From the NCBI GenBank assembly GCA_028023455.1, contig JAQFVV010000013.1:6338811-6402810 (forward strand): a DNA stretch of 64,000 nucleotides, written 5' to 3'. Source of the DNA: Epiperipatus broadwayi (Eukaryota; Onychophora; Udeonychophora; Euonychophora; Peripatidae). The notes below the pieces were generated by a model. The model was not told where the DNA came from and made no database searches. It saw only the letters and a list, made by a program, of their open reading frames with translations. Shown here in pieces: positions 10,871 to 21,762 of the stretch. The position numbers and the translations under genes are program-made. Every line of letters starts with the position of its first letter. The stretch's first letter is position 1.

Positions 10871-12303
10871 TGTACCATTTATTTATATATACGGTACAAA
10901 TTACTTTTTGATATTAGGTATTATAAAAAAAAGAAAGGAGAGCGAACACGATCTTTATTTTTTTTGTAGCATAATGTTTTAAAAAAAAAAAAAAACGTAC
11001 AGTGAAAGTTTAATTTTTCTTTTTTTTTTAGAAATAAGTTAACTAAAATAAATTCAATGTTGGAAAGTGCATATTGAATCATTGATTCAAATAGTGAAAG
11101 GAAATTTTAAAAGGTGAAAGATTGCTATCAGAAACAACTTTCTGATAGTAATTAAAAATGGCAGAAATTCTTAACGGAAAAATGGACTTTGTAATAAGAA
11201 AAGGAGAATAATGTAGAAGTTTATAAAGTAGAACAAAGAAAAAAAAAACGTGCGCAGAGCTTCTAAAAAGAATCTAGGAGTATAAAAGGAGCCGAAAGAT
11301 TTAAAAAGGGGTCTTTTTTCTCTTATTGTTCCAATAGTGCTGAGCAATTTGAAGTGCCTCGTATTTTTTTAATAAAATGTGTCCACTTAGATACGAACTG
11401 AAATCGCTCGCCATGAGTGAGTAGAATGCTATCGTTTGCTGACACTTTCTCTCGGAAAAAGTCACCTAGATCGTCATCTGGCTACCTAAATTAGATCGGA
11501 GATTCGGAAATAAAACTAAAAGAAAAACAACTACTGCGGACTACCCACTAACTGAATCATACATCGGGAAGATTGATGACCTACTTAGTGTCAACTTACC
11601 GGTAAGTAAATGGCCATAAATTTTTTTACATAAAGCTTTATGAATAGTGAATTGAATGGAAATGTTATCCCATAAATTTTTCTTGGATCAGAAGATTTGC
11701 GAACTGAGAAATGAAACAAACTGTTACTACGGAAAATAAGACTAAATAATTATTACTCCAATATTTGAATCAAATTATTGAATTCATATGCACAATCTTT
11801 TCCAACATTATAATTTTGTCTTAATCATAAATATTGAATGCTTGACGAGTTAGAATAAATCTTTATTATTAACTTCACTTTCATTGTACGTGTATAAAAT
11901 TAATGCTATTCTATTTAAGTTTTACCTTTAGTTATTTAACTTAGATCGGTATACAAATTTTTTTTTTTGATAGATTTAATTCCCGTAATTAAGAAAAAAT
12001 GGGGATATCTTCTTCTTAACGAGAATGTTAACTCAGATCGTATAATTATTACCTTACGGGCTACAATATGTTTGACGCAGTCTCAGTGGGTCTAACGACT
12101 CTGGTGACCTCAAGTAGAAATTAAAAACTGGTTCTGCTCACGATTGTACTCAGTAATAGTTCTAGGCCGAAGTTGATCAGGAAAAATAGCTGTGTTGAGA
12201 ATAGAAATACAACTTTCTTTTTTCTTTTGATACAGCTTGATCAACTCACGCTCAAATGTAAATTTGAGGCGTATAGTGGCCTAGTAATACGAAAAACGTT
12301 ACA
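10871..12303 (+). repeat. 3' LTR of the gag-only element
   Basis: The 1433-bp right LTR, TGTACC...GTTACA, repeats 7308-8746. Differences visible by eye include ACGGTACAAA against ACGATACAAA near the start, GGTGACC against GGCGCCC near 12110, and CAGTAATAG against CGGTAATAG. It is followed by the duplicated ATAG. Confidence 0.92.
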
Positions 12304-12777
12304 ATAGTTTAGGATAATATGAAATATATTTTTATAAAACATAAACCTCTTAATCATTCGTGTTAAACACTAAATAATAATGGCGATAAATATAAGAATG
12401 TAAGCCATTTAACACATTTTACAACATGCACTCAGAGTGAGGTATGTATACAATTGGTTTGCATGCATATGAGTTAAAAAGGAGACAACTTTTATATATA
12501 AATGGAATATATATTATTATTATAAACAAACCAAAAAAAATGTAAAAGGTATTTATCCAAAAAATAATAATATGTTTGGTAATTATAACGTAATTGGGCT
12601 TGGCCACTTGATAGCATTGTTGGCAGTCAAAAACAATACAATACAATGTTCGGGGCCGCGTTATATTTTTAAATCGAATCGGTTTTTTTTTTTTTTGGTT
12701 ATTAATTTATTGATTGCTATAACTTTTTTTTCATGCCTTTTTATTAAAAAAGTTGTTTAATTTTAATTTTGTATTTA

Positions 12778-12974
12778 GTAAACAACAACCTTTTTTTTTA
12801 TTTTTAAATCGCTGTTTTTGGACAAAGCTGCTACTCTGCGATGTCTATTTAGCGATGTCTTTTGCTTAATTATTGGTAAACAACAACCTTTTTTTTTTAT
12901 TTTTAAATTGCTGTTTTTTGGACAAAGCTGCTACTCTGCGATGTCTATTTAGCAATGTCTTTTGCTTAATTATT
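12778..12974. repeat. 98-bp tandem duplication inside TIR element
   Basis: Two head-to-tail units start at GTAAACAACAACC (12778 and 12876). Each runs through a T-rich tract, GGACAAAGCTGCTACTCTGC, GATGTCTATTTAGC and TTTTGCTTAATTATT. The copies differ by a few bases such as AAATCGCTG against AAATTGCTG. Confidence 0.85.
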
Positions 12975-13000
12975 GCTTTCTACATAACAAAACAACTGTG

Positions 13001-13144
13001 TAGGTTTAGGGTTAGTTTTAGGGTTAGTTAGGGTTAGTTTTAGGGTTAGTTTCAGGGTTAGTTTAGGGTTAGGTTTAGGGTTAGTTTTAGAGTTAGTTTT
13101 AGGGTTAGTTTTAGGGTTAGTTTAGGGTTAGTTTTAGGGTTAGT
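13001..13144 (+). repeat. Interstitial telomere-like (TTAGGG) tract
   Basis: About twelve imperfect units alternate TTAGGG with TTAG and TTTTAGGG spacing, for example TTTAGGGTTAGTTTTAGGG. TTAGGG is the telomere repeat of most animals other than many arthropods and nematodes. The tract lies inside the inverted-repeat element, so it may be an internal satellite rather than a former chromosome end. Confidence 0.75.
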
Positions 13145-13811
13145 GTTCTGTTGTTTGTAATGCTAAAATAAAAGATATCAATATCGTAACCGTGGTCGGA
13201 CAAAAGAAAAAACTCAAACTTTTTTAAACAACAACAAACACATATAAATGTCTTATTTACTTATTAAACATGTTTATAATATGTGCTTTCTATGAAATTT
13301 ACAAAAAATTGTGTATATTTTTATTGGACAGCAGAAATACTCAGCTTCTGTTGTCGGCAACTGCGGAAAAAGTTGATCGCTTCACGTGAAAATGAGATTT
13401 CACACGCGATATCGGGCGAATTCTTTTTTACCTACCTTCGGCAAGCTTTTACACCTTACACATTCTTTAAACAAGGGTGTGGCCATTTAGAAATTACTAT
13501 AAATTCATGTTTATTAAATAAATTATAAATACAAATATTGTGTAACGTATATTGTAAAAATTTGCCTAATCCAACTAAACACACATATATATCAAACTGT
13601 AAACGAAAGATAAGTGTGTGGATTCACAATAACTGTTGTGAAGCAGAAATAGGCCATATTATTTCTGCATTACACATCATAAATGGCCTTCTAATGGTTA
13701 AGACAAACATAAATGTTTTCTATAGCCATAAGTCAGGCCTTGTAAACGGCATTTGTTAGGTGTTTTGGTGAGCCAGAATGCCATCAAGTAGCCAAGCCCG
13801 ATTACGTTATA

Positions 13812-15446
13812 AATACTATATGTTTTTAAAATTATTAATAATAATATTATTACTTGAAGATCATGTGATGAAATTAAAAACTATATAATTAAATGTAGCA
13901 AAGACTATGGATCGTGAATTCAAAGAATATGAGCATGTGAGATGCTTAACAAAAAGAGATTCTAAAATTGGATTAGCATTCTTTAGACATGAATACAATT
14001 TTATAGATTTTTTTCTTTAAGTATAAGAAAATCTATTGCAATAGGAATTATATTTTAAAGATCAGTATGGTAAATAACCAAATAATGAAGGAATAAGTTC
14101 ATTGCAGATAGAAGTCATTAGGAGACTTCAAGGATTATTTTTCTCACCAAGAAATACCTGGCCATGAATATATTATCTAGATCATTCTCTTCACTATTAC
14201 CAATACCAGCAACAGCTTCTACTTATAAATGAAAATAAAAAAATCATTGCAAAGTATGTAAGTTACAGACAGCATCCTGTCATTAAATTTTAGCAATAAA
14301 AGTTTTTGCTCTATTTCAAACAAAGTATCATAACTCTAGAGTTCTATATTATTTTATTACATTATTAAAAACTATAGAAATATTTCAAGAATGACCAGTA
14401 TATTCCACTTAATGAACATATTAACTTCAAATAATTGTTTTAAGTTATTTATGGAATGAAAGCATTGCTATGCATATAATTACTGCCTTTATTATTATAT
14501 GACATGTATCACCAATGTTTTGTTAATAATAGAGAACTTTACAAAAAAGAGAGAATGTTTAGTTTATTTATTATTTATAATATAAAAATAGGGTGGGGGT
14601 CAAAAAAAAAAAGAAAAGAAAAAGAATAAGTCATTTCTTAATAAGTAATAGTATAATAATCTTACAAGTAATATTTCATACAGTGTTATACTACATATAC
14701 ATAAAACTCATAGGTTAATAATATTCAAGTGTGATAGAGGTACTTTCATTTTCTTTAAAACTAATCATCTGTTTATTTGCTTTAGCATATGGAAATAAAG
14801 CAACTTATGCTAGACATCAAATTTAAAGAAGTAGACACAATTATCAGATTTAAATATCATAATTTGAAAATGCACACAAATACACATAATCAGGCATATA
14901 TTTTTTAAGGTCATCATAATAAAGACAATAATTTAGCAATAACTTATATATATATATATATTGCTTGTTTGTAAATAAACTTTATTATTTTATTTTAAAT
15001 TTGAAGTCATATATTTTCTTTTGTATTGATGCATAATAAATTAATTGTCTCATGCATACTTGAACCCTGACAGATTATTGTTGACCATGAACATTTAGCA
15101 GAGAAGTATTATTATGTGTAACAAACATTAAATTTAGCCAGACACTCAAATGAATTTGTGTATTGCATTTCAATACTCACACATTTCAAAGAGCATATCT
15201 AAGAAAGCACAGATTAGTGCTAACATAAAGATGTAACTTAACTTATAAATTGCACATACATATAATACATTTATACTAAGGTTATAATAAAATATGTAAA
15301 TTTTTGGCTAAAATTGAACTCTGACATTTCTAATTGAATTAAATGTTATTTAGATGTAATAAACTCTCTTTACTCCACCTAGCATTGATGTTAGTATTCT
15401 CACATAAATGGTATGTTGATACACTTTCTTTCTACAAGACTCTCAG
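13812..15446. other. Spacer
   Basis: AT-rich sequence. No open frame or known domain is seen. A (TA)n run lies at about 14946-14962. The part around 13900-14200 is less simple than the rest but was not recognised. Confidence 0.5.
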
Positions 15447-15466
15447 CTCTCTCTCTCTCTCTCTCT
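15447..15466. repeat. (CT)n microsatellite
   Basis: Ten CT units in a row, preceded by the similar CTCAGCTCT. Confidence 0.9.
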
Positions 15467-17269
15467 TGTAAAAAAAACTCACAATTACACTTCTGCATTC
15501 AAATCCATGGATATTGTCAGCACATTTTTTGTATATTTACACTTTAGCTGACCCAGTTGGTGGAGTTTCCACAAGGCCTGCTATTTTTGATATTTACACT
15601 AAATATCTGAGTCTTATTATTCAATAAATTTCTAATTTTCTTGGAATAAAGGAATTAGTGTAAATACATACAAATAAGTATATCTAAGAGATGCATAGAA
15701 ATAAATATTTCTAGTAGTAATAATATGTTTATTACATTTTGATAGATAAGAATATTTAGAGATTAAATGTCTATAAGAGAGACATGCAATTAAATTTAAA
15801 TATCCTCATGTAATCACTAGTAAGTTATATGCTATGATTATATCAGATTATATTATGCAAATTTCTGAACCAAAAAAACTGCAGATAACAACAAGATAAA
15901 AAAAAACATATAATATACAGACTCTAAAGGGGAGCATCAGAGTCTGTCTGATCAACTACTAGAATGACTGCCCAAACGAAAACAGAACCAGCTGATGTCA
16001 CAGCTCTGGGAAAAGTTATATTCCAGAGTGCCTCGATGGGCACAAAACAGTTATAGAAATTTATAAAGGTTGTCCTATTTTTTTAATTTAGAGCTAACTA
16101 ATTAAACATCAATGTAAGTTAGGTGACTTGTTATACATGTGTGTGTGATTTCATATATTATAGAATATATACTATTTCATGTAGGGTAAAATGTGATGAT
16201 TAATTAAATTGTCATAAAGAGTGTTTTTTGCATTTTGTTGTTGTTGATGTTTTTTGGGTCATATTGCTGTATATTAGATGTGAAGCGCTATATTGTCCAC
16301 TATAGATAATAATATAAATCCGAACACAGCCTTTTCAATTTATCATTTTTATCATGTCATTAGTTATTCATTATCGATAAGCTATGATTTTTCTTCATTA
16401 TATTTAATAATTCTCTTTTAATTTTATTCTTCTAAAAACAAGTGATATCGTTGATTCCATTTATTGATTAATGAAACAATGGACAACAAGTAAATGTTGT
16501 GAGAGTGGTCAACTGGGATAAAAGTTGTATTTTGTTTGCCATTAAATCATGTATGTACTCCTAATAATATAAAAAAATTATTTATATATTTTGGTGTTGT
16601 TATAAATATTGAGGATATCAGAATGAACTGTATTAAAAGGATAGCAATCAATGATTAATTATCACCGATGATGATCGGAATCTCATCTAAGTATTCTATT
16701 GCTTAATTACCCAACGTGCATTAGAACCTAGTATACCTACTATATTTACGTACTATATACTGATAGAGTTTAAAAGTAATAAGTTTAAGTCACAGATTTT
16801 AATCAAACTAAAGTTGCTTTTATTTTATTTGGATTGTAATTTGGCATGCTAATAACTTCTAAGTTGTTTCTGCTTGAAAAGAACACTACGCCGTTTGTAA
16901 AAGAAACGACTAGATTTTAAATCTAACAAAATGACTAATAATAGCGAAGATTATATTGCACTTAATATCTTCCTCCCGGTTCTGTTTAGAATAATAATAC
17001 CATTTGGTTAAAGAAATAGCTTCTACAATAAATTACTATTTTCAGACGGCTTTTAAAAGCTTCCAGCTTTTTAGGTTATTAAAAATTGGAGAAAAAATAT
17101 CAAATACATCAATATATATATATTGATTGCTGTGTGAAGACATTCCAGGAGAAGTAGTGCGTAATGGAAGTTGTTTATCAAATGACCAACAATGTTATAT
17201 TTTGATTTTTCTAACAATATATGCTAAAATTTTAAAAAGATATCACTGTAAATAGGTTTATGTGCGTGT
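15467..17269. other. Spacer
   Basis: No gene is recognised. A somewhat less AT-rich patch at 15940-16050 contains a short hairpin (CAGACTCT at 15918-15925 against AGAGTCTG at 15939-15946). The (TA)n palindrome near 17108-17124 ends in TCAATA/TATTGA. Confidence 0.5.
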
Positions 17270-17510
17270 ATATATATAGGCCTTAAAAGTCAAGCCATCT
17301 ATATAAGTAGGTGAATTAATCTGTAAAAATTAATCCAGTGAATGCAAAGATTTAATTCTAGCAATAGAGACATTTGTCACCACAATAACATTAAACTATT
17401 TCACTATAAACTCATCAACACTCCTTTAACACTTTAAGCAAATAATTTTATTTATAACAGTTTCGACTGTACTAGCAGTCTTCCTCAGATCTATAACATA
17501 AAAAATTAGA
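17270..17510 (-). mobile_element. Probable Penelope-like element 3' end
   Basis: On the minus strand this reads CTGAGGAAGACTGCTAGTAC followed by AGTCGAAACTGTTATAAATA, a hairpin-bearing signature (GACTG...CAGTC then GAAAC) of a kind found near Penelope-like retroelement 3' ends. These ends can carry hammerhead ribozyme-like cores. Downstream on that strand come GATGAG, GTGGTGACAAATGTC and a final TATAGATGGCTTGAC next to a TATATATA run. No GIY-YIG coding is left upstream (17511-17950 plus-strand coordinates), so this is a truncated or decayed copy. The assignment rests on pattern memory only. Confidence 0.4.
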
Positions 17511-18851
17511 CAAATATTATATCAATACAACCAAAATTATTATTCTTCATATTCTCATATAAAATTATAATAAAACAAAATAATATAAAGCAAAAACAAC
17601 TCAATCCAAAACCTTTCAACCAAAATTTTCCCAAATCTTTTAAAAAACCCAAAACATAAAAACTAAACTATAAAAATAATAAAAAAATTAATAATAAAAA
17701 TATAAAAATTTCTTTAAAATCATTTTTAAATTATTTTTTAAGATTACAAGCAAATAAATGTAATAAAACAATTCAAAACATTAAAGTTGACTATTATTAC
17801 ATTATAGTACAAGAAATATTCAAGATATTATGTATTTAAATATTTCTATCTATTGTTTAAAATATACAATTTTATGTAATTCTGAATTAAATAAAACTCA
17901 CAAGCATAAATTCAAGGAAACTTTCTTCATCATTGATTTTAAACCGCAACCATCTCTGCCTACAAATCAAAATTGACTTAACTTTTATTACATTAAGCAA
18001 ATTTTACTTGCTATATTTCAAAGTATTAAAGATAAAACATACAGAATTATTAAATGTGATGTTATTTATTTCTACAAATTGTTTATGTGCTTATTGTAAT
18101 CCACACATATGAGTTTGCAGGTGATGCTTAAATGTGAATATTTTTCATTATTTTGTATAACAAAATACCAAAGGTTATGTATATAGAATAAATGTTGTAT
18201 GTGTTTTTAAAACGTTAAAAGTAAATATAAAAATAAAATGTATCACTATTTTATTATTTTAAAAATAATATTATGATATTAAATAAAAGAAAGCAAATGA
18301 CTGGATGGAAAATAAAAACATAAAACATTCCTATGGGAACTAAAATAAATTTTCTAAAATTGTCTGTTTTCCAAAAAACAGTGGGACAAATTGTAACACA
18401 TTTTGTAGTCATGTTTTTTACTGTATAGAAATCAATAAAATTTTGCAAGGATTTTATGTCATGTGTTTATGGAGAAGAGAACTCTCCTGATGCTTTCCCT
18501 GACCTTTCTAGTATTGTAACTGAATATAGATCTGTGGGCAAAGAAATGCCTTAAAAATTAATTTTGATTGTGCTGATCTTTTTCTCACTATTGAGTGCTG
18601 AAGAAATATTTGACATTTATTTGCTATAACAAAGTAAAAGTAGTCATCTAAAGTGATTATTCCATAGGAAATGTACTTCTATAAATTAGTCTGTGAATCT
18701 ACCTATTTTAAATGCTCAGAAGAAAAAGGAAACTCTCCTAGGAAAAATGCAATGGAACGAACCAAAAGAAACTAAATTATTATATTGACAGAAGACATTA
18801 AAATTTAATGATTAATGATTATATTTCTAAATTTACAGACAATATATATAT
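17511..18851. other. Spacer
   Basis: The first 250 bp are A- and C-rich and may be the decayed upstream part of the probable Penelope copy on the minus strand. The rest is AT-rich with no recognised gene. The frame of 64 codons on the minus strand near 18254-18448 has no recognisable motif. Confidence 0.45.
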
Positions 18852-19326
18852 ATATTGTAACGAGCACAGATGTTCGTTACATTGTTTTTTTTTATTTATT
18901 AAACATGAAAGTAAATTAAAAAGTTCGCATTTAAAAATTTTCTTTAAGAATTAAAAATTGAAATTAAATATCATCTTAAACTCGTATATGTTAAATCGCA
19001 CAGATAATGAAAAATTATTAAAATAAAACTTTATTAAAGAAAAAGTATTTTAAAACTAAATTTTAAAAAGATTTGGAGATAAAATTATATCTTTAAATTT
19101 ATCTTTAAATATATTTTTGATTTGGAAAACAGGTTAATTAATCAGAAATGGAAATGATTGTTAATTAGTTAAATGTAAACCAGCCTTGGGCATTTAAATG
19201 TAAAAACATCGGTCAGATAGGAAAACAATAGAAACTGTTAGCAAATAAGAAGAAATCCCTATGGAATCGGACCGCAGCGAAAGGACCATCGCATCGGTGA
19301 CGTAATGTAAAGTCAATCCTTCACAT

Positions 19327-19337
19327 TAATATAAAAA
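19327..19337 (+). promoter_or_regulatory. LTR TATA box
   Basis: TAATATAAAAAGGACAAG is a good TATA match about 470 bp into the LTR, a position close to that in the gag-only element (415 bp). It is preserved in the right LTR near 22235. Confidence 0.5.
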
Positions 19338-20385
19338 GGACAAGTTTGGAAATTATTAGTTAGTTAATGATTATTTACGATGTGACAGATATGTGTTAGT
19401 GCGGAAGTGAAGGAGAAGGGATTGAAAAAGACGCACGTTCAATCCCTTCAGTTGTTATAAAATGGAAAAATGAAACATCGCTTTTCTTATATTCAGAGGA
19501 CCACAGGATCATCGGGAAATTTAACGCTGGATTTCAAACGGCAAGCAACTGTAAAAGATGAACATTTTAAACCGTAAGAACTTTATAAATAATGAACATT
19601 AAATTAAAACTTTCCAGATTTAAATGATTGCAATATTATCCTATCTGACCAACTTAATTTATTAATAATGTTATTTGATGTATTTCTTTTTTTTATATAT
19701 ATTTAAAATCATTTCCATTTATTTATTTATTTTTTGTTCTTTAAGTTTTATCATGATTTTTGTTTTTCGTTAAATTAATTATATAAATGTTAAACTTAAG
19801 TCGGGCGTGAATGGCTGTATAGATTTGTAAAGTTATATTAGGGGAGGGTAATCTTAGGTTATTTGTGTCGTTGTTAGATTGGGTCAATGGATTGGATATA
19901 TTGATGTAGTTAGTAGATGTAGTCGGAGATTCGCTACTGGCAGAATCGCTTCATACGCCGCACTCTCCCGTTTTGCCTATGGAAGGAATTATAAGACGCA
20001 GAGCGCAGTTCCTTTCTATGGAGTTTTTTTTTATTGCTCTTCTTGTCTGATAGATGTCATATTCCTATTTGACGAGAGGCAATTTCTTCTCTTAATCTTT
20101 TTGGTGCTGCCGTATTCCGTATTACATTGAATACATCGATGTATCAGATGAATTGATGCCAGTTTGACTGCGAATTTTAGCCTAAGGTTAAATAGGGATA
20201 GAATATTTTATTTTCAAATGCAAATCTATGTAGTCTATTCATACTCGACCCTAAATAAAAATGCATTAAATTTAAGTTGTTTATGGACGCTTGCATGGAT
20301 TGGTTATCGGTTAAGTATGTTTTGGGTTTTCATATTTGATCAAAATATATAGACATTCGATAAATAATGATACCTTACGGTGAGT

Positions 20386-20398
20386 ATCTAAAATGTAT
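20386..20398 (+). promoter_or_regulatory. Putative splice donor in LTR
   Basis: CCTTACGGTGAGTATC contains GGTGAGTAT, a strong 5' splice site, downstream of the TATA box. The phrase ACCTTACG also occurs in the LTR of the gag-only element (ACCTTACGGG near 8496), another link between the two families. Confidence 0.35.
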
Positions 20399-21018
20399 TT
20401 ATTCGGATGTCTTTTAAGTCATTGGTGACAATGCAAGTATCTTATGGTGAATACTACTGGGTTACTTATAAATTTCCCTCTGCAATTGCCAGTATCAATG
20501 ATTTTATATTTTGATCGTTTATGTTTACTTTGGAATGTTTTTAACCGTGTAATCTATGTAACCGATCTATAGCAACATATTAAAACAAGCTTTTATAATC
20601 CCATCTGTGCGAACTTAATTAAAATGTAAACTTATAATATAATAGAAATTAAAATGTAAATTAAAATCTAAGGTAAAGTTAAAAATAATGTTAAATGTTA
20701 AAATGTAAAACTAATACTAAAATAATTTTAAATCTTATATATATATGTGCATAAATAAATGTTTGTATGTTAATTACTGGCAGTGGCTTATTTTATTTAT
20801 TTTTTATATATATATTCTTAGATTGATATTATTAAATCTCTGCTATTCCACTGAGCTAGTGACATGGGCTAACGACCGGATGCAAAATTTAAAAAAAAAA
20901 AAATTTTTTTTTTTGACTTACGTATCTGCCTACTTTATAAATTTTTCTAGGTTCAAATGCCTAGATGGCGCCCTGTAGTGCAGTTTACGTAAGTCTACCT
21001 TCTCCGGATCGTTACAAT

Positions 21019-21036
21019 TGGGTTTCCCAACTCGGG
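21019..21036 (+). other. Primer-binding-site-like motif
   Basis: TGGGTTTCCCAACTCGGG begins two bases after the left LTR. It shares TGG, CCCAACTCG and position with the motif at 8748-8765, and both are followed by A-rich sequence with AAAAACCAC. The tRNA was not identified. Confidence 0.6.
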
Positions 21037-21762
21037 CCGATCTATTAATAAAAACCACAAATACCCTGAGCAAATTTTTGTCAAAATGAAATATTTTTAT
21101 CTGTTTACATAAGTCGTATACTTTAAATCTTATAAAAGCTCTGCCAGTAAAAGAAATTGCGCATATATATTAAACACAAGAAAGTGTAAAAAAAATTTTA
21201 AAAACTAATTTTTGTTAAAAAAAAAAAAAGTCAAAAGGTTGCAATAAATATGTTTTTTTTTTGTTGTTGATATATATTATGCTTTAACGTGTATAGGCGC
21301 GCACAGCCACGTAAGTTTATGATCGAAATGTGGTACCTTACGATGAGTACCATTGGGAATTTACTTCAGTGTAATCCTATTTAAGCATTTTAATCAGTCA
21401 TAAATAAGTTGGTGGTATTTATAATTGTGCTGCAAATATACACGTATAAATCCATTATCTTTCAAAACGTATTTAGTTCAATGCAACCTTCTTAAATAAA
21501 TAATTTAAATAACTTGCTTGTCATGCCGTATGGAAAAATAAAATGTATAAGAAAAAAATAATAGAACTCTTGTGGGGAGGAGGTGAACGTAAATGGTCCT
21601 TGGGAAAGCGATAGTCAACATTTTTTTTTTTTTGTATATAGTCTTTTTGTAAAATTATTAACCGGATGTTTTGTAAATGTCTTCGTCAATCGTGTACCGT
21701 AATTACTAACCCTAAGTAAAATTTTTTTTTTTGATCATTTTTTTTAAGCAACTTTACTGATA
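21037..21762 (+). other. Interior of gene-less LTR element
   Basis: AT-rich, non-coding on both strands. Features seen: AAAAACCACAAATACCCTGAG just after the primer motif, ACCTTACGATGAGTACC near 21335 (an echo of the LTR donor motif), GTGGGGAGGAGGTGAACG near 21572 (purine-rich, possible priming tract but about 175 bp from the right LTR), and ACTAACCCTAAG near 21705. Nothing resembles gag or pol. Confidence 0.6.

Larger units (their letters stand above)
7308..12303 (+). mobile_element. Gag-only LTR retrotransposon (Ty3-like, no pol)
   Basis: A complete 5.0-kb element: two near-identical 1.43-kb LTRs in direct orientation, each beginning TGTACC and ending GTTACA, enclose 2.1 kb. The element is flanked by the 4-bp duplication ATAG (7304-7307 and 12304-12307). 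The interior has a primer-site-like motif directly after the left LTR and one gag gene. There is no protease, reverse transcriptase, RNase H or integrase in any frame. Gag-bearing elements lacking pol (called TR-GAG in plants) are non-autonomous and must borrow enzymes. The LTR pair is so similar that insertion looks fairly recent. Confidence 0.9.
12584..13811. mobile_element. Non-autonomous TIR DNA transposon with telomere-like cargo
   Basis: Inverted ends of about 50 bp: left begins TATAACGTAATTGGGCTTGG and the right complement begins TATAACGTAATCGGGCTTGG; about eight in ten positions agree across the arms. Flanking bases are AAT on both sides, but TTATAA is itself palindromic at both borders, so the duplication could be AAT, TA or TTATAA and the superfamily is unclear. 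Inside are a 98-bp tandem duplication and a 144-bp TTAGGG-like tract. No transposase is encoded; the 81-codon frame at 13283-13528 resembles nothing I know. Confidence 0.7.
18856..21016 (+). repeat. 5' LTR of gene-less element
   Basis: It opens with a hairpin, TGTAACG then 12 bases then CGTTACA, and ends in CGTTACA, so the terminal 7 bases are perfect inverted copies. A TATA box (ATATAAAAAGG) lies near 19329 and splice-donor-like ACGGTGAGTAT near 20388. A 62-codon frame from a TTG at 20164 is repeated in the right LTR, as expected for any LTR sequence. A CCTAGATGGCGCCCTGTAG block lies near the end at about 20960. Confidence 0.92.

Noticed and set aside
13001-13144. TTAGGG tract considered as a chromosome end
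   Set aside because: It is short, imperfect and enclosed by the inverted ends of a transposon, with normal sequence on both sides.
13283-13528. 81-codon frame within the telomere-tract element, considered as a transposase remnant
   Set aside because: No DDE, zinc finger or helix-turn-helix pattern was recognised and it is too short.
15918-15946. 8-bp hairpin CAGACTCT/AGAGTCTG
   Set aside because: Too short to distinguish from chance and no repeat of it was seen.
20164-20352. 62-codon frame present identically in both long LTRs (also 23075-23263)
   Set aside because: It starts at TTG and its conservation is explained by the LTRs being copies of one another; the one difference being silent is too little evidence.
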